Shown here: in pieces, positions 12,324-23,234 of the stretch
Layout: each line of letters opens with the position of its first letter
How positions within the stretch are numbered: the first letter of the stretch is position 1
Origin: DASQZK01 sp963763215
GTDB lineage: Bacteria; Bacteroidota; Bacteroidia; Bacteroidales; GCA-2748055
DNA length: 64,000 bases
Direction: 5' to 3'
NCBI GenBank assembly: GCA_963763215.1
Contig: CAVXNX010000031.1
Location: forward strand, 1-64,000
Translations under genes and position numbers: made by a program
Notes under the pieces: generated by a model
The model's input: only the letters and a program-made list of their open reading frames with translations
Databases searched by the model: none
Told to the model about the DNA's origin: nothing

Positions 12324-12359
12324 CCACTGCCTGATAAATATCAGGCAGTGGTTTTTTTT
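12324..12359 (+). terminator. Rho-independent terminator
   Basis: The 11-13 bp perfect stem CCACTGCCTGA/TCAGGCAGTGG is separated by TAAATA and followed by eight T. It lies 12 bases after the stop of the repetitive T9SS gene. This is the strongest terminator in the left half of the window. Confidence 0.9.
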
Positions 12360-12668
12360 ATCAGATTATCTGCCATTGAATTCTGTCTGAGGCAAAATAA
12401 AATGGCTTTAACAAATTTTGTTTCCCGATATTTCAGTCATAATGCATTGTTTTTCAGGCCTGTCATTGCCTTATCGATCTTGATTAAACAGCTTCCTCAG
12501 GAAAAACTGGGGCCTTTTTTTAATCAGGGTGATCATGAAAAGGCCCTTGTACTTTTATTAGCTTTTCTGCTGGTAGAGCATGACCGGGAATGTAATTGAC
12601 CTGATAAAAAATCACTCGATCCGGAGATCAAATGACACGGCGAGACATAATGATCAATCATAAGCATA
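12360..12668. other. intergenic region with a doubtful small ORF
   Basis: About 310 bases between the terminator and the GH71/99-like gene. An open frame at 12402-12599 (MALTNFVSRYFSHNALFF...) has no recognisable domain and starts just after the terminator. It could be a remnant but I would not call it a gene. No promoter box with a clear TAnnTTTG was found. Confidence 0.4.
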
Positions 12669-13970
12669 ATGAGAACACTTCTTATTTTAATTGTCCTATC
12701 GATTTTCATTAGCCCGAATGAAACGAAGGCTCAGTTGAGACATGATATGTCGAGTAACTATATGACCTATAAAGGTCTGGTCATGTGCGGTTACCAGGGC
12801 TGGTTCAGGGCTCCCGGCGATGGCACTGGAGAGGGATGGGGTCATTACGGGAGAGAAGGGAAATTCGATAAAGACAATAATACCATAGATTTCTGGCCCG
12901 ACGTATCCGACTACAAAAAGGTTTATGAAACCCGTTTTTTGGGAACTGACGGAAGGCCTGCCAAGGTCTTCAGTTCCGTGGATAAAAGTACGACGGACCT
13001 GCACTTTGGATGGATGAAAGAATACGGGATCGACGGCGTTTTTATGCAACGTTTTTTCAAGGTTGCAAGTAATCCGGATACCGGGAAGAGCGCAGACATT
13101 ATCCTCCGGAATGCTCTTGAAGCATCCGTGAAATATGGACGGGCAATTGCAATCATGTATGATCTTTCCGGCCTCGATCCTGAACGGGATGATTGTTCTG
13201 CCATTATCCGGGACTGGAAGTACCTTGTCGATGAAATGAAGGTTACAAGACAGGGGGAAGACCATAATTATCTTTTTCATAATGGCAAACCCCTGGTGGT
13301 GATATGGGGACTCGGATTTCCTGACAGGTCTTACAATATCCGAAAGATCGGGGTCAACCGGCTGATCAGTTTTCTGAAAGACGATCCGGTGTATGGTGGC
13401 TGTTCCGTTATGCTTGGTGTTCCAACCTATTTTCGGGACCTTAACAGAGATTGTCTCCCCGATCCTTACCTCCATGAGCTGATCCGTTCGGCAGACATTG
13501 TACTCCCATGGATGGTTCAACGGTTTACTCCGCTGTTGCATCACGAGACTGAGCGGTATCGCGATCATATTATGGAAGACCTGGCATGGTGCAGAAGCGA
13601 AGGCGTGGATTATGTCCCTATTGTTTACCCCGGGTTCAGCTGGCAAAACCTCGCGGATTCGAGGCCAGGTCTTGCCAGGCATACAGCCTATGGAGCCATT
13701 CCCCGCCTGGGAGGCGAATTTTACTGGGACCTTATCTATTCAGCATTATCGGCCGGTGCAGAAATGTTGTATGTCGCCATGTTTGACGAGATCGATGAGG
13801 GAACCGCCATTTTTAAAATTTCAAATGATCCTCCCGGAAGCACAGATTACCATTTTGTGGGAAATGACGGTATGACATCGGATCAGTACTTGTGGCTTAC
13901 AGGAGAAGCTGCCAGGATGCTCAGGAAAGAGATCCCGCTAAGTCCTGAAATTCCTGTCAGGGCCGAATGA
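12669..13970 (+). CDS. glycoside hydrolase family 71/99-like secreted protein
   Basis: An intact 433-residue protein with a signal peptide (MRTLLILIVLSIFISPNETKA) that would place it in the periplasm or outside. It starts its mature part with YKGLVMCGYQGWFRAPGDG, the opening of the GH71/99-like TIM-barrel group. FWPDVSDY, KEYGIDGVFMQRFFK, IAIMYDLSGLDPE, PLVVIWGLGFPDR, DYVPIVYPGFSWQN and AMFDEIDEGTAIFKI follow in the usual order. The family contains endo-acting alpha-mannan and alpha-glucan enzymes, so a role in cutting the locus polysaccharide fits. The acidic pair in 'MFDEIDEGT' is a candidate catalytic or binding site (inference). It sits 73 bases before the oxidoreductase gene and is probably in the same transcript. 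Confidence 0.82.
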   Translation: MRTLLILIVLSIFISPNETKAQLRHDMSSNYMTYKGLVMCGYQGWFRAPGDGTGEGWGHYGREGKFDKDNNTIDFWPDVSDYKKVYETRFLGTDGRPAKVFSSVDKSTTDLHFGWMKEYGIDGVFMQRFFKVASNPDTGKSADIILRNALEASVKYGRAIAIMYDLSGLDPERDDCSAIIRDWKYLVDEMKVTRQGEDHNYLFHNGKPLVVIWGLGFPDRSYNIRKIGVNRLISFLKDDPVYGGCSVMLGVPTYFRDLNRDCLPDPYLHELIRSADIVLPWMVQRFTPLLHHETERYRDHIMEDLAWCRSEGVDYVPIVYPGFSWQNLADSRPGLARHTAYGAIPRLGGEFYWDLIYSALSAGAEMLYVAMFDEIDEGTAIFKISNDPPGSTDYHFVGNDGMTSDQYLWLTGEAARMLRKEIPLSPEIPVRAE

Positions 13971-14043
13971 TAAGGTAAATTTTGTATACACTTTTTAAAA
14001 ACAGGTCTCTATGTTAAGAAACGACTATCGAAGAATCTTCTTG

Positions 14044-15141
14044 ATGAAAATCAGGATTCCATTGTTATTGTTGATCGGACTTTTTCTTTCGGCAAATTCT
14101 TCGCCTGCCCAGGAGAAGGTGAGAATAGGAATCGCAGGTTTGTCTCATTCTCATGTTATCCCGTTGTTGAGAAACCTCGACCGTGCAGAAATTGAAATCG
14201 TCGGTATTGCAGAATCTGATACCAGCCTTGTGAACCGCTATCGTGAGCAGTTTGATATAAGTCCCGATTTACTGTTTGAATCCCTCGAAGAAATGTTGGA
14301 GAAAGCAAATCCGGAGGGTGTAATGGCCTTCAATTCAATATTTGATCATCTCAGGGTGGTGGAATTGTGTGCCCCGCGAGGTATTCATGTCATGGTGGAA
14401 AAGCCAATGGCTGTGTCTGTCAGACACGCTCAAAAGATGACAGAGCTTGCAAGGAAAAATGGGATAATGCTACTTACAAATTATGAGACATCCTGGTATC
14501 CATCTAATTATGAAGGTTATAGGATGATTCACAATGGAGAACTCGGTGAAATAAGAAAAATCATTGTCTATGACGGGCACAAAGGCCCGAAGGAGATCGG
14601 TGTTAATGATGAATTTTTGGATTGGCTAACCGATCCTGTTTTAAACGGGGGAGGAGCCGTAAAAGATTTCGGTTGCTATGGGGCAGATTTGATCACATGG
14701 ATACTGAACGGCGAAAAACCGCTTTCCGTTTTCGCACAGTTGAAACACTACAAGCCGGAGATCTATCCAAAAGTGGATGACGATGCTACCATAATTCTCG
14801 AATATCCGACGATGGAAGGCGTACTTTATGCGTCCTGGGACTGGCCCTTCAACCGGAAAGACATGCATGTATACGGTACAACAGGATACATTTTTATTGA
14901 TGATAGTCAGACGATAAGGTACAGGTTAGATGAAGCGACGGACCAACAGCTCAAAAAGGTTCCATCGACAGAATCTCCCTTCCCCGATGCGGTCGCTTTT
15001 TTTGCAGCCGCCATAAGAGGAGGAGTAAAAATCGGACCGGGCGATCTCTCATCACCCGAGGTCAATATGACTGTGGTGGAAATTCTGGAGGCTGCACGGA
15101 AAAGCAACCGTAAGGGTAAAGTCGTGAAACTTCATCAATGA
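14044..15141 (+). CDS. Gfo/Idh/MocA-family oxidoreductase, exported
   Basis: This is an NAD(P)-dependent sugar oxidoreductase-type protein. I prefer the ATG at 14044 over the one at 14011 because it begins a clean signal peptide (MKIRIPLLLLIGLFLSANSSPAQ). The Rossmann fold starts right after it (VRIGIAGLSHSHVIPLLRN), with the family motif VMVEKPMAVSVRHAQ and the C-terminal alpha/beta domain (NGGGAVKDFGCYGADLITW). 'EKP' holds the conserved lysine. A signal peptide on this fold is common in Bacteroidota and implies a periplasmic enzyme, some of which act as glycosidase-like oxidoreductases. Its stop overlaps the start of the next gene (ATGA at 15138-15141), so the two are translationally coupled. 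It is intact. Confidence 0.85.
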   Translation: MKIRIPLLLLIGLFLSANSSPAQEKVRIGIAGLSHSHVIPLLRNLDRAEIEIVGIAESDTSLVNRYREQFDISPDLLFESLEEMLEKANPEGVMAFNSIFDHLRVVELCAPRGIHVMVEKPMAVSVRHAQKMTELARKNGIMLLTNYETSWYPSNYEGYRMIHNGELGEIRKIIVYDGHKGPKEIGVNDEFLDWLTDPVLNGGGAVKDFGCYGADLITWILNGEKPLSVFAQLKHYKPEIYPKVDDDATIILEYPTMEGVLYASWDWPFNRKDMHVYGTTGYIFIDDSQTIRYRLDEATDQQLKKVPSTESPFPDAVAFFAAAIRGGVKIGPGDLSSPEVNMTVVEILEAARKSNRKGKVVKLHQ

Positions 15142-16281
15142 TACAACAGAATATGAAGAAGATCGCACTGTTGCTTTTAATTCTGTTTTTTCTGGCGTTT
15201 CAGTTGTTTGCCCAGAAAAGCAGTCTTATTGTACTGGGTGATCTGCATTACGACCTTATTGAAAACCATGATATGGACTGGCTGAAAACCAAGGCTGACG
15301 ATCTCAGGCAGGTGACGGAGGAGTATACGGTTTACACGCAGGAAAACTGGGAGGATTTTATGGACATTCTCAGAGACAAAGCCTTTTCATATGATCCGCC
15401 GGTAAAAGCGGTGATTCAGCTCGGAGATCTCTCTGAAGGGCTGGCAGGTACTGGTGTAAAGGCCATGCAGATGGCAGCCGGTGTGGTGAAAGCGGTTGAT
15501 TCCGTTCAAATGCCGGTTCCCTGGTTCATTGCCAAAGGAAATCATGATATAACCGGACCGGGCGCCGAAAGAGCTTTTCGGGAATATTATATTCCCTGGT
15601 TCAGAAAGCAGACGAATGACCCGGAAATAAATCGTGCCAGCTATTCCTACAGTTACGGTAGTGTCATGATAACCTGCATCGACCCATGGGATAAAGAAAC
15701 AGATATGGTGGCCTTCCTTGACAGTGCCCTCTCAGGATCGGACGCAAAATTTAAATTCGTCGCTGTACATGAACCTGTCATTCCGGTTACCGAACGCTGC
15801 TGGCATGTCCTGCGAAAAGACCCGGAGCAAAGAGAAAAGCTCCTTGAAGTGGTGGCTCGTCATAAAGCGATCGTTTTATGTGCCCATCTTCATCGTTATT
15901 CGGTTGTCCGTCGTGAAACACCATACGGTCCCGTTGTGCAGGTGATGATCATCAGTGTAGTAAAGGACAGAAATATTCAGGAGCCTGCAAAGGTCATCAC
16001 CGAATACGGATCTTCCCTTGCAGAAAATATGCCCGTTTGGCAGCCCGGGACACTTTTACAGCGAAAGGCGATTCTGGCGGAGGAAGCAAAGTACGTCACC
16101 TGTTATAAACAGGTGGATCTTGCCGGGATACGCCATCATTAATATCGATGAAAATAAAGGACAGGTACTGATGGCCTATTATGCTGCATTCGGAGAGAAT
16201 CCATATGAACTGATTGATCTGACAGAATTTATTGAAACCATGAGAAAATTCGGGGCTCTGCGTTTTTTCGGAGCATTATAA
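15138..16281 (+). CDS. calcineurin-like metallophosphoesterase, exported, one frameshift
   Basis: A secreted metallophosphoesterase of about 380 residues. The start at 15138 overlaps the previous stop; the ATG at 15153 (MKKIALLLLILFFLAFQLFAQ) is an equally good start and gives a tidier signal peptide. Metal-binding motifs appear in order: LGDLHYD, QLGDLSEG, IAKGNHDITG, VAVHEPVIP and CAHLHRYSV. A single frame change near 16120 (one extra base in 'cttgccggg') moves the C-terminus to the frame ending at 16281, where PGYAIINIDENKGQVLM continues. It is the second of three phosphoesterases in this locus, and the substrate is probably a phosphorylated sugar or phosphodiester on the glycan (inference). 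Confidence 0.85.
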
Positions 16282-16330
16282 GTCGATGGTAAAACAGACA
16301 TCATTATCACAAAATAAATAGCCAGACCCA

Positions 16331-17579
16331 ATGAAACGAGTATTTTCTTATTGGCGGTTATGTTGCTCCTGCAGATTCTTTTAAAGGCATCCGGGATCCA
16401 ATAAGTATCCTAAATTTGGTGTCAGACCGGAAAACAGCCCGGCCCTAAACAAAGAGAATCTTCAAAAGGCTATCGACTGGGCTATCAACCAACGGAGCGG
16501 CTTTGTTTATTGAACCTTCGGATGAACCTTACCGTATCGACGGAGGAATCATTTTAAAGAAAAATGTTTCCCTGGTCGGGGTGCACGGACCAACACCGCG
16601 GGGGACTGCTCATCAAACCAAAAAACAACCCGTGGGAAGCGTTTTTGCCATCACGGATACGGCGAACGCTTTTATCACCGTTGAATCCGGGACCCAGATC
16701 AAAGGCATCCAGTTTTGGTATCCCAAACAAACCATCCGGGATCCTGGAGGCTATTATCCCCTATAAGGCGACGATAAAAGTTTCCCAAACCGGCAGGGCG
16801 CAAGGAGTTTATCTTTCATGCCTGACTTTTTACGGGGAATACCTGGCATTTGACTTTAATGCAGAAAGAAAAAATCCCTGCGAATTAATGACCTTCGAAC
16901 ATTGCTACGGATATCCCCTCAGCGGTGAATTTATCCGGATGCGCTATTGCTATGATGTACCCAGGATCCTGCATTGCCATGTCAACCCCGCTGTACAGCG
17001 GTTTATCGGCGGACAGTACAGCAAGGAGGTTGTAGATGCTGTTATCTCCAAAAAGACCTTTGCCTATTCCATCGACCATACCGACAATGCACAGCTGATC
17101 GACCTCTTTACTTTCGGCACGTACGGGGGGATACTTCTGGACGGTGAATCATACGGGCAGCTCACCAACTTCAACTTTGACTGTGTTGCCGTGGGGATAC
17201 TGAAGAGGGGGAACAACACCAAAAACCGCAACTGGCAGATCGCCCAGGGTTCAATTATTGCCAACACAGGCGAGAGCATGAAAAATATTCACCCGGTCAT
17301 TATCGAAGGACAGGGTCACACTGCGCTGAGCAATGTAGAAGCATTTTCAGGGGGCAACGGAGCCCTTACGACCGTACCCGAAAACATGTCCTGGGATTTT
17401 TTGCTGGTCAGGGGCGGAGACAAACTTACGGTTTCGGTCTGGGGAAGCCGGATGAGGAATTACGCATCGGTTTCCCGGTCACCAATGAAAATGACAACGC
17501 AATAATCCAATTATCAGGATGCATAGACAAAGAGGAACAGCTTTTTAACCAGACAATCATACCAACAGGTACAGAATAA
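16331..17579 (+). CDS. right-handed parallel beta-helix (pectate-lyase-like) protein, frameshifted
   Basis: About 415 codons in at least four frame pieces. The start at 16331 (MKRVFSYW) leads to a hydrophobic segment broken by a stop. The N-terminal 'PALNKENLQKAIDWAINQR' resembles the opening of the pectate_lyase_3 fold, where a segment of this type precedes the helix. Coils follow with KNVSLVGVHGP, ITVESGTQIKGIQFWYP, GVYLSCLTFYG, AQLIDLFTFGTYGGILLDG and GHTALSNVEAFSGGNG. These regular hydrophobic repeats are typical of a beta-helix. The C-terminus switches frame near 17460 and ends at 17579. It could be a polysaccharide lyase or GH28/GH55-type enzyme, but I see no motif that decides this. 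Its place before the GH92 gene suggests that it takes part in the same degradation pathway. Confidence 0.65.
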
Positions 17580-17618
17580 AACGGATAAAACGATGCTTCC
17601 CCATTTTTTACCAAGCCA

Positions 17619-19869
17619 ATGAAGATGATAAAAACTATTGCAGCAGGTATTTTGCTTCTGACCTTTTTGTTCGGGGCCGCCTGCATGAGGTCTCTTACTG
17701 ATGAAGCAAATGTCAAACAACCTGTGGACTATGTTAATCCGTATATGGGCAATATCAGTCATCTACTGGTGCCGACTTACCCTACCATTCATCTGCCCAA
17801 CAGCATGCTGCAGGGTATATCCGCAACGCAGGGAATATACCGGAATCAATTACATGGTCTGCCTCTTGCAGTAACGAGTCACAGGGGCAGTCCGGCATTC
17901 AGCCTGAGTCCTTTCCAGGGTGATGAGATCGGCATGGAAGCCGTCATTAAATACAGTTATGACCGGGAGAAACTGACTCCTTATTCCTATTCCGTATGGC
18001 TGGATGAGCAGCAAATCACGGTTGAATTTGGATTATCTCACCAGTCGGCTGCTTTATGAATTTACTTTCGATCCCGGAATTTCTCCCGTTCTTGTAATAA
18101 ATTCGGAACGAGGGGGGATGACGTGGGACGGAAAGGCGATCAAAGGTTACCAGATGCTCGGAAATGACACCAGGGTGTACCTGTATATGGTTCCTGATTA
18201 ATCCTCCGCATCACATTACATCTCGTTAATGGTAATTGGACTGCAGCAGAGAAAAGCCGAAGGAGAAAATGCCTGCCTGAAGATGAATTATCCCGGGGGG
18301 TATGCATACGTTGCAACTGAAATACGGGATATCATTTATAGATTATGAACAGGCCCGTAAAAATATGGACCGTGAGGTAACGGGAAGAACGATGGATGAA
18401 TTACGCTCTTCCGGGCGTAAAATATGGAATGTAGCACTTGGAAAGATCCGGTCAAAGGGGGAACAGAAGATAAGCTGGACTGTTTTTTACACTTCCTTGT
18501 ATCGCTGTTTTGAGCGGCCGGTATGTATTTCAGAGGACGGGCGATATTACAGTGCATTTGATGGAAAAATCCATGATGATGAGGGTCGAGCTTTTTACAC
18601 TGATGACTGGATCTGGGATTCCTACCGGGCCCACCATCCCTTGCGGATCCTTATGGACCGGGATAAAGAAGAGGATATCCTTCATTCCTTTGTCCTGATG
18701 GCAGAACAAATGGAACATTTCTGGTTGCCCACTTTCCCGGAAGTAACAGGGGACAGCCGCCGGATGAATTCCAATCATGGTATTGCCTCCATTCTTGATG
18801 CCTATCGCAAGGGATTAGAAAATTTTGATGTCGAGAAGGCATACGAAGCATCCAAAAATGCCATCACCGAAAAGACACTTGCCCCATGGTCGGGAATGCC
18901 TGCGGGAGAGTTAGATCGGTTTTACAGGGAACATGGTTATATACCTGCTCTTAATGAGGAGAGCAGGAATTTATACCGGAAGTCCATGCTTTTGAGCGCC
19001 GCCAGCCGGTTGCAGTTACATTGGGAACCTCCTACGATCACTGGTGCCTTTCGCAATTAGCCGGCGAACTGGGGAAAAATGAGGAGGCACAATATTTTTT
19101 GAAGGCGTCCTATAATTACAGGAACCTGTTCAATAAAGAGACACAGATTTTTTCATCCCAAAGATGCAGATGGGAATTTCATTGAACCCTTTGATTACAG
19201 GTTTTCGGGAGGCATGGGCGCCAGGGGTTATTATGATGAGAACAATGCATGGACATACCGTTGGGATGTGCAACATAATATCCCTGATCTGATATCGACT
19301 CATGGGGGGGAAATGAGGCTTTCGCGTCAATAACCTCGATGCCATGTTTACCGAACCCCTTGGTCGGAGTAAATTTGAATTTTATGCTCAATTGCCCGAC
19401 CAAACGGGCAATGTTGGTCAGTTTTCCATGGCCAATGAACCCTCACTGCATATTCCTTACCTGTATAATTATGCCGGTCAGCCTTGGAAAACACAGAAAC
19501 ATGATCCGGAAACTGATTGATGAATGGTTCCGGAATGATCTTATGGGAGTTCCCGGAGATGAAGACGGCGGTGGCATGTCATCATTTGTGGTCTTTTCCT
19601 CAATGGGATTTTATCCGGTCACTCCCGGGAATCCGGTTTATACTATCGGCAGTCCCTCATTTGAACATGTGACGGTGGACCTCGGAAATGGCCGGACGTT
19701 TGAAATTTCAGCACACCATGCTTCCGAAGAAAATAAATATATCCAGTCAGCGACACTGAACGGTGAAAAGCTGGATAAACCCTGGATTTCTCATGAAGCT
19801 GTTTTAAACGGTGGTAGACTGGTTCTGGAAATGGGGCCGAATGCCAACAAATCGTGGGGGATTGAATAG
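17619..19869 (+). CDS. GH92 alpha-mannosidase lipoprotein, frameshifted
   Basis: An exo-acting alpha-mannosidase of family GH92 (calcium-dependent, inverting), about 750 codons. The start at 17619 gives MKMIKTIAAGILLLTFLFGAAC, a lipoprotein signal. Diagnostic segments are VDYVNPYMGNISH near the N-terminus, GRAFYTDDWIWDSYRAHHPL, WLPTFPEVTGDSRRMNSNHG, TLGTSYDHWCLSQLAGELG, NNAWTYRWDVQHNIPDL, LPDQTGNVGQFSMANEPSLH and PGDEDGGGMSSFVVFSSMGF with YPVTPGNPVY. The last region carries the conserved acidic residues. Frame changes lie near 18050, 18200-18300, 18990, 19140, 19300-19330 and 19500. The variant 'DEDGGGMSS' differs from the 'NEDCGQMSA' of the second GH92 downstream, so the two probably belong to different subfamilies with different linkage preference. 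Confidence 0.88.
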
Positions 19870-20036
19870 GGCAGGAACACAGGGGGATCATTTTTGCAGC
19901 TATTCTTTGTCATGAATCCATTTAAAATGAACGATTGGTGTCATCAAACAAAGCAATCCCCTGGAATAGACACCCTTATGCGGAATACAAATATGATCAC
20001 CGGTATCGATAATGATTTTATAACTATTTTCTGACA

Positions 20037-20933
20037 ATGAAAGTGCCCGGAAAAGCATTAAAAACGACTTTGCAGCTAGTTTTCTTCGTTTTACTTGCAC
20101 CTTCAATATATACTGTTTCCTGTACCAATAAAAAGGATGGGTTTTCCTTTATACAGGTCTGTGATCCTCAACTGGGAATGGGCGGGTATAACCATGATAC
20201 AACAACTCTCAGACAAGCTGTCAACAAGATCAATGAGATGGATTGCGATTTTGTTGTGATCTGCGGGGATCTGGTTAACCATGCATCGGATTCTTCCTAT
20301 CATGATTTCATGAATATTGTGAAAGCTCTTAAAGTCTCGTGTTATATGGTCCCTGGAAATCACGATGTGGGAAATCTTCCGGATGACACTTCACTGGAAT
20401 ATTACCGGAAGACAGTTGGTAAAGATTACTTTGCCTTGGAGCATAAAGGATATGCCTTTGTTTTCACCAATTCACAATTGTGGAAAAATGATAGTGGTCC
20501 GGAATCAGCCAGACAGGACCAATGGTTAAAAAATACATTGAAAAAGATGCGCGAAATGCATTTTCCGGTCATTGTTATCGGGCATTACCCTCTATTCGTT
20601 GTTGAACTGGATGAACAAGAAGAATATTTTAATCTTCCTTCAGATAAAAGGCAGGAACTCCTTGAGCTTTTCCTCGGGAATCATGTTATCGCTTACCTTT
20701 CAGGTCACCGACATGAAACCCTGATCAATGCCTACTGTGGTATCCGGTTGGTGAGCGGAGAAACCACATCTAAAAATTTCGATGCAAGACCGTTGGGTTT
20801 TCGATACTGGCGTGTCAGGGCAGATAGCCTGAGCAATCATTTCATTCCGATTACCATAAGTACGGATCCAGATTCAGCAGGCGAAGGTGAGTCAGTCGCC
20901 TTGAAACAAATTTTGCCGGAAGCAACAAAATGA
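20037..20933 (+). CDS. metallophosphoesterase, probable lipoprotein
   Basis: An intact 298-residue calcineurin-like phosphoesterase. The signal peptide ends in a lipobox (IYTVSC, Cys29), so it is probably anchored in a membrane facing the periplasm or surface. The metal-ligand motifs are complete: D43 in VCDPQLG, D78 in CGDLV, N108-H109 in PGNHD, H183 in IGHYPLF, and H224/H226 in SGHRHE. The 'VCDPQLG' opening and 'GHYPLF' make it a typical Bacteroidota single-domain enzyme. It lies 33 bases before the sugar transporter, so it is probably part of a transporter-kinase operon. The likely role is to remove phosphate from a sugar before uptake (inference). Confidence 0.88.
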   Translation: MKVPGKALKTTLQLVFFVLLAPSIYTVSCTNKKDGFSFIQVCDPQLGMGGYNHDTTTLRQAVNKINEMDCDFVVICGDLVNHASDSSYHDFMNIVKALKVSCYMVPGNHDVGNLPDDTSLEYYRKTVGKDYFALEHKGYAFVFTNSQLWKNDSGPESARQDQWLKNTLKKMREMHFPVIVIGHYPLFVVELDEQEEYFNLPSDKRQELLELFLGNHVIAYLSGHRHETLINAYCGIRLVSGETTSKNFDARPLGFRYWRVRADSLSNHFIPITISTDPDSAGEGESVALKQILPEATK

Positions 20934-20966
20934 TCCATAATAAAAGCATCATTTAATCCTTACACG

Positions 20967-22157
20967 ATGAAAAAAAGCACTTTGGCCTCCATCCCCATAT
21001 TCCTTGCATTTTTATGCATGGGATTTGGAGATGTTGTCGGTCCACTGACCAGTCAGCTACAGCATTCGTACAGTTTATCGAATTTCATGGCTTCACTGGT
21101 AACCTTTATGGGGTTTATCATGTTCGGGCTTTTATCAATCCCCATGAGTATTTACCAGGACCGGAAAGGGAAAAAATTCGTATTGCAGGGGGGGCTCCTG
21201 CTAGCTGTCATCGGTCTGATACTACCCATCATCAGTAATTATTCTTCATTTATTGTCCTCCTGGTCTCACTGCTTTTACTGGGGACAGGTGTAACCACAC
21301 TGCAGGTAGCCGGGAATCCTATTATGCGGGACGTTTCGCCTGTAGGAAAGTTTTCAAGGAATCTGTCCTTTGGCCAATTTATTAAGGCTGTCGGTTCCTT
21401 ATCGGGAGTACTTATTCCTCTCGCAGCTGTCAACTACCTGGGTAAGGACTGGAAAATACTTTTTCCCGTATATGCCACTGTCATTTTAGTAACCTTTATT
21501 TACCTGATAAGTGTCAGGATTGATGAGAAGAAAGATGAGAAAGCAGAGGCCAGGGCTTCTATACGTTCGAGTCTAAGCCTTTTGGGGAATCCTTATGTAT
21601 TGATGATGATCGTAGGAATTTTTCTCTATGTGGGAGCAGAGGTAAGCATGAGCGCCAGACTGCCAAATTATCTTGAATACCGGTTCGATTTTGACATCAC
21701 GACCCTGGGGCTCATCGGGACTTTATTTTTTTTCATCGCATTGATGACCGGCAGATTTCTTGGAGGCGTTATCCTGAACTGGATGTCACCGGGAAATTTT
21801 TTATTAGTAACCTCACTTGTGTCATTGACGGGGTTAACCCTTTTATTCGTGGCAGAGACTGAAATATTGGGCTTTGTTGCAATCGGGATCATCGGCCTGG
21901 GTTTTGCCAATGTTTTTCCCCTGATATTCTCCATCACGATTGATCGGCTGCCTGAACGGAGCAACGAAATTTCAGGACTTATGGTTACGGCTATCATCGG
22001 AGGGGCCATCATTCCTCTTCTTTTTGGGTTAATCGCTGATACATTCGCAGTGATGGCCGGATTCATTGTGCCGGCATTATGTCTGGTCTATATTTTTGTC
22101 GTTGCTATAAAAAATAAAAGAATACTATGGAATACAGCAGGGATAAGCGTATCGTAA
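20967..22157 (+). CDS. MFS sugar transporter, FHS (FucP/GlcP-like) type
   Basis: An intact 396-residue inner-membrane transporter with about 12 hydrophobic helices. The loop MSIYQDRKGKKFVLQGG after the second helix is the major-facilitator signature. FLCMGFGDVVGPLTSQLQ at the N-terminus and TLQVAGNPIMRDVSP are typical of the fucose/glucose/galactose:proton symporter branch. In this context it would take up the monosaccharide released by the GH92 enzymes, probably mannose (inference). It overlaps the downstream kinase gene by 31 bases, which suggests coupled expression of uptake and phosphorylation. Confidence 0.88.
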   Translation: MKKSTLASIPIFLAFLCMGFGDVVGPLTSQLQHSYSLSNFMASLVTFMGFIMFGLLSIPMSIYQDRKGKKFVLQGGLLLAVIGLILPIISNYSSFIVLLVSLLLLGTGVTTLQVAGNPIMRDVSPVGKFSRNLSFGQFIKAVGSLSGVLIPLAAVNYLGKDWKILFPVYATVILVTFIYLISVRIDEKKDEKAEARASIRSSLSLLGNPYVLMMIVGIFLYVGAEVSMSARLPNYLEYRFDFDITTLGLIGTLFFFIALMTGRFLGGVILNWMSPGNFLLVTSLVSLTGLTLLFVAETEILGFVAIGIIGLGFANVFPLIFSITIDRLPERSNEISGLMVTAIIGGAIIPLLFGLIADTFAVMAGFIVPALCLVYIFVVAIKNKRILWNTAGISVS

Positions 22158-23234
22158 TGACCCTGGATGCTGGGGGTACTAATTTTGTGTTTTCCGCGAT
22201 GCAGGCCGGTCGTGAGATTACTCAACCTGTTCAGCTGCCCGCAAATGGTGACGATCTAGACAGATGCATTCAGAATATGATTGGGGTATTTGAAACCATT
22301 CAGCAATTTCTGAATGCACCTGCAACTGCGATCAGTTTTGCCTTTCCCGGTCCGGCAGATTATAGAAGCGGGATCATTGGTGACCTGGCAAATTTACCTG
22401 CCTTCAGGGGAGGAATTCCGCTAGGACCATTGCTTGAGGAGCACTTTCGACTTCCTGTATATATCAATAATGACGGGAACCTTTTGCCTACGGGGAAGCC
22501 CTTGGGAGGAATACTGCCCGGAGTAAACCAGAGGCTTGAAGCGTCAGGCAGTAAAAAGCGGTATCATAATCTCGTTGGACTTACCTTAGGAACGGGATTT
22601 GGAGGTGGCATCGTACTTCATGAAAAATTACTGGTAGGAGACAATTCCTTGGGCACTGAAGTATGGACTTGCAGCAACAGACACCTACAAGACCGTAATG
22701 CTGAGGAAGGCGTAAGTGCCAGGGCTGTCATCAACTATTATAAAGCAATGTACCGGTCGGAACCGGTTCCAATATCCATTGACACCTGTTGGATATTTAC
22801 CGGATTGGCTACTGGGAACAAGCCCGGGAACAAAGATGCTGCCGTGGCGGCCTACCAGGAAATGGGAAAGCCTCGGTGATACCCTGGCCAACCTCCTCAC
22901 CCTTACCGATGGTATAATTGTAATAGGGGGAGGGTTTACGGGTGCGCTTCGGCACTCTATATGCCGGCGGTAATGAAAGAATTAAGAATGGTTTTATTGA
23001 CCGTAGCAGGAAAGGTAATCCGCGACTGGTTCAACGATATTTAATCTGGATGATGAAGACGGCTACAAAGAATTTCTGAAAGATTTTTCCAAAATGGTTG
23101 AAATTCCTGGGACAGGGAGAACAGTACCCTACGATCCCTTGCCACGACTGGCCGTGGCAACAAGCAGGATTGGGGCAAGCAGTGCTATAGCGATTGGTGC
23201 ATACACCTATGCACTGATGAAGCTTGATGATTGA
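22127..23234 (+). CDS. ROK-family sugar kinase, frameshifted
   Basis: A cytoplasmic sugar kinase (glucokinase/mannokinase type), about 369 codons. The ATP-binding motif LDAGGTNF (D14) is at the N-terminus. AISFAFPGPADY, VYINNDGNLLPTGK (with the catalytic Asp) and GLTLGTGFGGGIVL follow. It lacks the usual ROK zinc motif CxCGxxGC: the equivalent region reads VWTCSNRHLQDRNAEEG, as in a Bacteroidota subset (recalled, not searched). One frame change near 22860-22870 leads to GDTLANLLTLTDGIIVIGGG, another near 22940 to ALYMPAVMKELRMVLL, and a third near 23040 to the end LPRLAVATSRIGASSA... at 23234. Its overlap with the transporter links it to phosphorylation of the imported sugar. Confidence 0.85.

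Noticed and set aside
12348..12599. 83-residue ORF on the + strand
   Set aside because: Its first codons lie in the terminator T-run and no domain is seen, so I treat it as spacer DNA.
12696..13682. 328-residue ORF on the - strand
   Set aside because: It is opposite the GH71/99-like gene, which has a signal peptide and clear family motifs. The - strand product has no recognisable domain.
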